NCBI GenBank assembly: GCA_030693295.1
Contig: JAUYAT010000029.1
Coordinates: 1 to 49,125 of the forward strand
From: a bacterium
GTDB lineage: Bacteria; Patescibacteriota; Patescibacteriia; Patescibacteriales; VMTK01
Reading direction: 5' to 3'
Length of the DNA stretch: 49,125 nt
Part shown: piece after piece, positions 44,838 through 49,125 of the stretch
How positions within the stretch are numbered: the first letter of the stretch is position 1
Layout of the letters: the number at the start of each line of letters is the position of its first letter
Program-made: the position numbers and the translations under genes
Notes under the pieces: generated by a model
What the model saw: the letters and a program-made list of their open reading frames with translations, nothing else
Told to the model about the DNA's origin: nothing
Databases searched by the model: none

Positions 44838-45315
44838 GCTCTTTTATTTTAAAAATGAGCCAATTTTTTTTGCTTGCTTCGCCCGCGAAGCGAGACGAGT
44901 CTTTAAATCGGACTAAAGCGTACTCGCCTTTCAACTTCTCGCCCCGCAGATTAAATTTTATGCTTCCTTTTTCCAAATCGCCTTCTATATAATCCCACTC
45001 CCCTTTGTCCCAAATCTTAACTTCGCCGGCGCCGTATTCTCCTTCCGGAATTATGCCTGAAAAATCAATATAGCCAACCGGATGATCTTCCACTTGCACG
45101 GCCAATCTCTTTACGCCCGGCTCTTCCGGCACGCCTTTGGGCACGGCCCAAGATTTCAAAACCCCTTCCGTTTCCAATCGTAAATCATAATGCAAACTGC
45201 GCGCGTGATGCTCATGTACGACAAAACGGCGCGATTCGCTCTCGCTTATCTCGCCTTTCGGCTCCGTGGTTTTATTGAATTTTCTTTTCGCTTGATATTC
45301 TTTTAACGCGCTCAT
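44833..45315 (-). CDS. LigD-type 3'-phosphoesterase domain protein
   Basis: RFVVHEHHARSLHYDLRLETEGVLKSWAVPKG...; EGEYGAGEVKIWDKG; NWLIFKIKEH. Confidence 0.93.
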   Translation of the reverse strand: MSALKEYQAKRKFNKTTEPKGEISESESRRFVVHEHHARSLHYDLRLETEGVLKSWAVPKGVPEEPGVKRLAVQVEDHPVGYIDFSGIIPEGEYGAGEVKIWDKGEWDYIEGDLEKGSIKFNLRGEKLKGEYALVRFKDSSRFAGEASKKNWLIFKIKEH

Positions 45316-45318
45316 TAA

Positions 45319-45744
45319 TTAATCTCTTATGATTGTTTGGACTTTACAGCTTTTCGCTTTAAAAAACTTTTTGCAAAAATTCAGCGCCGTTTCAGCGTTA
45401 AAATACTTGCAGCTGAAAATGTCAACAAACGCCCTGTTTTTTTCTTCGTCAAAATGCATAGTGATTGAAGATGTTTCTATGAACTGCATCGCTGAATAGC
45501 CTTCCAGCGGCCCTTCGGCAAACCTTTGAATCAAGGGCTCGCCATGCCTTTTCATCTTGATTGCCTCGCAAAGCTTAACGATAAATTTTTTAATCTCGCG
45601 GGGATTTTTGATTAATTGAATGTCGCACTCGTAAAGATTGATAGTCGCCAGCAATCCCCATGATTGGCGGCTGTCGTACTCGCCCTTGCTTATCTTGCCC
45701 GTTGCCGGACGGTTAGCAGGTGCAAATAAAGCATGTTTTTTCAT
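45319..45744 (-). CDS. speD: SpeD-family pyruvoyl-dependent decarboxylase (AdoMet decarboxylase-like)
   Basis: ETSSITMHFDEEKNRAFVDIFSCKYFNAETAL resembles the SpeD processing/active-site region. Confidence 0.75.
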   Translation of the reverse strand: MKKHALFAPANRPATGKISKGEYDSRQSWGLLATINLYECDIQLIKNPREIKKFIVKLCEAIKMKRHGEPLIQRFAEGPLEGYSAMQFIETSSITMHFDEEKNRAFVDIFSCKYFNAETALNFCKKFFKAKSCKVQTIIRD

Positions 45745-45804
45745 TACTTTACTGCAGCTTACCCGAATAATATTTCGGGTAGGCGTTGTTATTTAATTAT
45801 TTAA

Positions 45805-45990
45805 TTATTTTTCTTTAATTATCTTCTGCAGCTTTTTAACGCTCGCGCCGCTGATTTTCATCTTAACTTTCCTCTTCTTGTCTTTTTTTTGATATTTTTT
45901 TATTACCGCTCTTTCCAAGCTGTTGATATTTTGTTTATTCATAAAAAAATGATATAATAAAATAGTAAAATATAATATCAATAAAGTCAA
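45805..45990 (-). CDS. Small Lys-rich hypothetical protein
   Basis: 61-aa ORF; core MNKQNINSLERAVIKKYQKKDKKRKVKMKISGASVKKLQKIIKEK. Confidence 0.45.
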   Translation of the reverse strand: MTLLILYFTILLYHFFMNKQNINSLERAVIKKYQKKDKKRKVKMKISGASVKKLQKIIKEK

Positions 45991-46035
45991 ATAACCCGGT
46001 ATTGTTAATAATAAAACAAACCTTAAAAAATATCA

Positions 46036-46758
46036 ATGGAAATCAAGGAAATTAAAGCGAAGCCATGGTATAAAAAATGGTGGGGCATATTAACGATTAT
46101 TATCGCCGGCCTTTTTTTAGCCATTATAACGGCTTTTGCTTTTTATATATTCAGCATTATAAAAATAATTCCGGACCAAAAAACAACGGGTATTAACCTA
46201 AATCTTTTAAACGCGCCTTACGATGAACAAGCGCGGAAAACCATTGAAGGCCAAGAAAGCTATTGGATGGGTTCGGCCAAGCCGAAAATCACTATCGTGG
46301 AATTCGCCGACTTTGCCTGCCCGTATTGCCAAAAGTCATTTGGCAAAATCAGGGAAATTGGACTAAAATACGGAAAAGATGTTAAAATAATATTCAGAAA
46401 CTACCCGATGCATAAAAATTCTTTGGAACCGGCCATGGCCGCCCGCTGCGCCGGCGAGCAAGGGCTGTTTTGGCTGATGCACGACAAGCTTTTCCTGAAT
46501 CAAGGCGCGGCGGAAAATCCGGACTTGGCGGAATTCGCCAACCAGATAGGCGCTGACTTGAATAAATTCAACAGCTGCATGACAAACGGCAAATACCTCG
46601 CGCTGATTAAAAAAGACGCCGCCGACGGAGAAGAATTGGGCGTTGCCGGCACCCCGACTTGGTTCATCAACGGCAATAAGATTGAAGGAGATATACCGTA
46701 CGAACTGTTTAATAAAATTATTGAAGATTTAATATTAAAAACCAAAAACCAAAAATAA
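46036..46758 (+). CDS. DsbA-family membrane-anchored thioredoxin-fold oxidoreductase
   Basis: N-terminal TM; TIVEFADFACPYCQKSF; GVAGTPTWFINGNKIEG. Confidence 0.92.
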   Translation: MEIKEIKAKPWYKKWWGILTIIIAGLFLAIITAFAFYIFSIIKIIPDQKTTGINLNLLNAPYDEQARKTIEGQESYWMGSAKPKITIVEFADFACPYCQKSFGKIREIGLKYGKDVKIIFRNYPMHKNSLEPAMAARCAGEQGLFWLMHDKLFLNQGAAENPDLAEFANQIGADLNKFNSCMTNGKYLALIKKDAADGEELGVAGTPTWFINGNKIEGDIPYELFNKIIEDLILKTKNQK

Positions 46759-46844
46759 ATATGTAAAAATGTTAATATTTTATTATTTTATGTTTTACTG
46801 TTTTTGTTTTTAATTTTTGGTATTTGGTATTTGATTTATTATTT

Positions 46845-47396
46845 ATGTTTCAAATAAGAATCCACGGCCGCGGCGGCCAAGGCGTCGTAACCGCGGCGGA
46901 ACTAATCGCTATCGCGGCTTTCAATGACGGCAAGCATTCCCAGGCGTTTCCTTCTTTCGGGGTGGAGCGCACCGGAGCGCCGATTGAAGCTTACGCCAGG
47001 ATAGATAATAAGCCGATTAGGACGCGCGAGCATGTCTACAAGCCGAATGTCCTGATAATACAAGATGCCACCTTGCTTGGCGTTATTGATGTCGCGCATG
47101 GCGCGGATAAAAACACAATAGTGATCGTTAACACCGCGAAGCCGGAAAGCCAAGTTAAAGAACTTGGAATTAATCTGCCTGGAAAAAATATCCATTTAAT
47201 AGACGCGACTAAAATCGCTTTGGAAATTATCGGCAAAAATTTAGCCAACACTGTTATTCTCGGGGCGTTCGCCAAGACTACCAGCTTGGTTAGCTTTAAA
47301 TCGCTGGAAAAAGCGATTAAACAAAAATTCGGCGAAAAAGGAGAGGAAATTGTCAATAAAAATATTAAAGCGATAGAAAAAGCGTATAATTTTTAA
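46845..47396 (+). CDS. porC: Pyruvate/2-oxoacid:ferredoxin oxidoreductase gamma subunit
   Basis: FQIRIHGRGGQGVVTAAELIA...SFGVERTGAPIEAYARI. Confidence 0.92.
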   Translation: MFQIRIHGRGGQGVVTAAELIAIAAFNDGKHSQAFPSFGVERTGAPIEAYARIDNKPIRTREHVYKPNVLIIQDATLLGVIDVAHGADKNTIVIVNTAKPESQVKELGINLPGKNIHLIDATKIALEIIGKNLANTVILGAFAKTTSLVSFKSLEKAIKQKFGEKGEEIVNKNIKAIEKAYNF

Positions 47397-47408
47397 TTGT
47401 AATATACT

Positions 47409-47672
47409 ATGAAAATCAACATAACATCAAAACCATCTTCAACGACAATCAACAAAACCGGTGGCTGGCGGACATACAGGCCGAAAACCGATTTGGATAA
47501 ATGCATCGGCTGTGGCGCTTGCGCGGCTGTCTGCCCGGAAAACGCGGTTACAATGCAAGACATAAATGGCAAGCAAAAGCCATTTACGGATTTTGATTTT
47601 TGCAAAGGATGCGGCATCTGCGCCGAAGAATGCCCGGTGAAGGCAATTGAGATGAAATTGGAAGAAAAATAA
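47409..47672 (+). CDS. porD: Pyruvate:ferredoxin oxidoreductase delta subunit, two 4Fe-4S clusters
   Basis: CIGCGACAAVCPENA and CKGCGICAEECPVKAI. Confidence 0.92.
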   Translation: MKINITSKPSSTTINKTGGWRTYRPKTDLDKCIGCGACAAVCPENAVTMQDINGKQKPFTDFDFCKGCGICAEECPVKAIEMKLEEK

Positions 47673-47687
47673 ATATCTGCAAAATAT

Positions 47688-48878
47688 ATGAAACAAATAT
47701 TAGAGGGTTCTAGAGCAATTGCTCTGACAATCAAAAATATCCGTCCTGCCGTAATATCCGCTTACCCTATCACGCCGCAAACTCATATTGTTGAAGACTT
47801 GGCGAAATTCAAGGCGGACGGCGAAGCTGATTACGAGTATGTGAGAGCTGAATCGGAATTCGCGGCCGCTTCAATCGTGGAAGGCGCCAGCGGCGCCGGC
47901 GTCCGCGTCTATACCGCCACCAGCTCGCAAGGCCTGCTGTTAATGACCGAGGTGGTTTACAATATCGCCGGCATGAGATTGCCGGTTGTTATGACTTGCG
48001 CCAACCGCGGAGTGTCGGCGCCCATCACCATCTGGAACGACCAGCAGGACGTAATGACTGTCCGCGACGCCGGCTGGATATTGCTTTTCGCCGAAAACCA
48101 TCAGGAAGCGGTTGACCAGCATATTATGGCTTACAAAATCGCGGAATTGCTTAATTTGCCGGTAATGGTTAATGTTGACGGCTTTGTTTTAACGCATACT
48201 TACGACTCGGTTATCGTGCCTGACGCGAAACAAATTAAAAAATATCTGCCTGATTATAAGCCGGAAAAGGGAACATATTTGGACCCTGACAATCCGGTTA
48301 CCTTGGGCGCGTTCGCTTCTCCGGCTCACTATATGGAAATCCGCCAGGAACTGCATCAAGATTTAATCGCCAGCGCGGATGTAATTAAAAAAGAATATGA
48401 AAATTACCATAAAATTATTAAAACAGCAGACGGCAAACAAATCAAAAATCAAAAATCAAAAATCAAAAATTTAACATTTAACATTGATAATGGTTTAGTT
48501 GAGTATTATGGCGCTATCAATCCTGACATAATAATAATCGCTATGGGCTCGGTGGTCGGCACGATAAAAGATGTGATTGACAAAAATGAAAATGCAGGAG
48601 TTTTAAAAATAAAATGCTTTAGGCCGTTTCCCGCCGATGAAATTTTAAAAACGATTAAAAACGCGAAATATATCGCTGTTTTAGACAAGTCAATCAGTTT
48701 GGGTGAAATGGGACCGCTGGCATCCGACATTAAAGCCGCGGCGCAGGGCAAAACAAAAGCAAAAATCCAAAGCTTTATCGCCGGCTTGGGCGGACGGGAT
48801 ATTACAGGAGAAATGATTGAAAAAATTATCAAAGAGGTTAAAAGAGGCGATGACAAAGTTAAATTTATAGCGAATTAG
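47688..48878 (+). CDS. porA: Pyruvate:ferredoxin oxidoreductase alpha subunit
   Basis: GSRAIALTIKNIRPAVISAYPITPQTHIVEDLAKF, RAESEFAAASIVEGASGAGVRVYTATSSQGL. Confidence 0.93.
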   Translation: MKQILEGSRAIALTIKNIRPAVISAYPITPQTHIVEDLAKFKADGEADYEYVRAESEFAAASIVEGASGAGVRVYTATSSQGLLLMTEVVYNIAGMRLPVVMTCANRGVSAPITIWNDQQDVMTVRDAGWILLFAENHQEAVDQHIMAYKIAELLNLPVMVNVDGFVLTHTYDSVIVPDAKQIKKYLPDYKPEKGTYLDPDNPVTLGAFASPAHYMEIRQELHQDLIASADVIKKEYENYHKIIKTADGKQIKNQKSKIKNLTFNIDNGLVEYYGAINPDIIIIAMGSVVGTIKDVIDKNENAGVLKIKCFRPFPADEILKTIKNAKYIAVLDKSISLGEMGPLASDIKAAAQGKTKAKIQSFIAGLGGRDITGEMIEKIIKEVKRGDDKVKFIAN

Positions 48879-48917
48879 CGGTCGCGACGCTCGCAGCGGC
48901 GCGAACGCTATAAAATC

Positions 48918-49125
48918 CATGGCAAAAATTTTTTCTAAAATCTTAATAATATTCTTTTTTCTTTCAGTAATTTTTCTGATTGTCTCGCCGGTAAATGCCG
49001 CTTTAGAAGAAGGCAAAAATCCTTTGGACAACCTGCAGGTTACAATACCCGGGCTTAAAGATTTAGCCGCAAAACATCCCGCGGTCTGCAACGAAGAGCA
49101 ATGCTCCATCCCATGGATCGGGGTC
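48918..49125 (+). CDS. Exported pilin-like small protein, truncated at window end
   Basis: MAKIFSKILIIFFFLSVIFLIVSPVNAALEEGKNPLDNLQVTIPGLKDLAAKHPAVCNEEQCSIPWIGV...; signal peptide. Confidence 0.6.

Noticed and set aside
1-49125. CRISPR array
   Set aside because: No set of regularly spaced identical 20-40-nt repeats with unique spacers; repeats seen are palindromic MITE-like units or ~7-nt period arrays, and no cas genes are present.

Overview
The window looks like a chromosomal segment of a Patescibacteria/CPR-type bacterium. This is inferred from protein style and gene content; no search was run. The left half (about 1.7-24.3 kb, minus strand) holds a type IV secretion/conjugation-like locus: a VirB4-type ATPase, a TraC-like N-half protein, a PrgI family protein, a VirB6/TrbL-like membrane protein and a 2544-aa Cys-rich giant exported protein. 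It is interrupted by riboflavin genes (ribE, ribH, stand-alone riboflavin kinase), a DUF4143 ATPase, an ORF6N-domain gene and a four-helix-bundle protein. The right half holds a lipoprotein with a structured 3' region, yerC/trpR-like + hisG, ddl, a T-box-controlled trpEG pair, a HelD/UvrD-like helicase, an ABC-2 exporter, rsmA, an MFS protein, rtcB, leuS with a NUDIX-like insertion, a LigD-phosphoesterase protein, a SpeD-family protein, DsbA-like, and porC-porD-porA. Two tRNA-Ser genes lie at the left end. The most striking non-gene signal is a dense set of short palindromic or hairpin elements. They sit in duplicated tRNA T-loops, in MITE-like inverted-repeat units, nested inside other hairpins, and in frame inside conserved genes (rsmA, rtcB, ribE, ligD-PE, a T4SS protein, ORF6N). 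AT-rich arrays with a ~7-nt period are also inserted in frame in leuS, rsmA and porA. Other leads are a zincin-like HELLH motif in the VirB6-like protein, a 41-bp duplication that makes a mini-ORF coupled to the ORF6N gene, and a probable -1 frameshifted gene. All family calls are by eye from translations.
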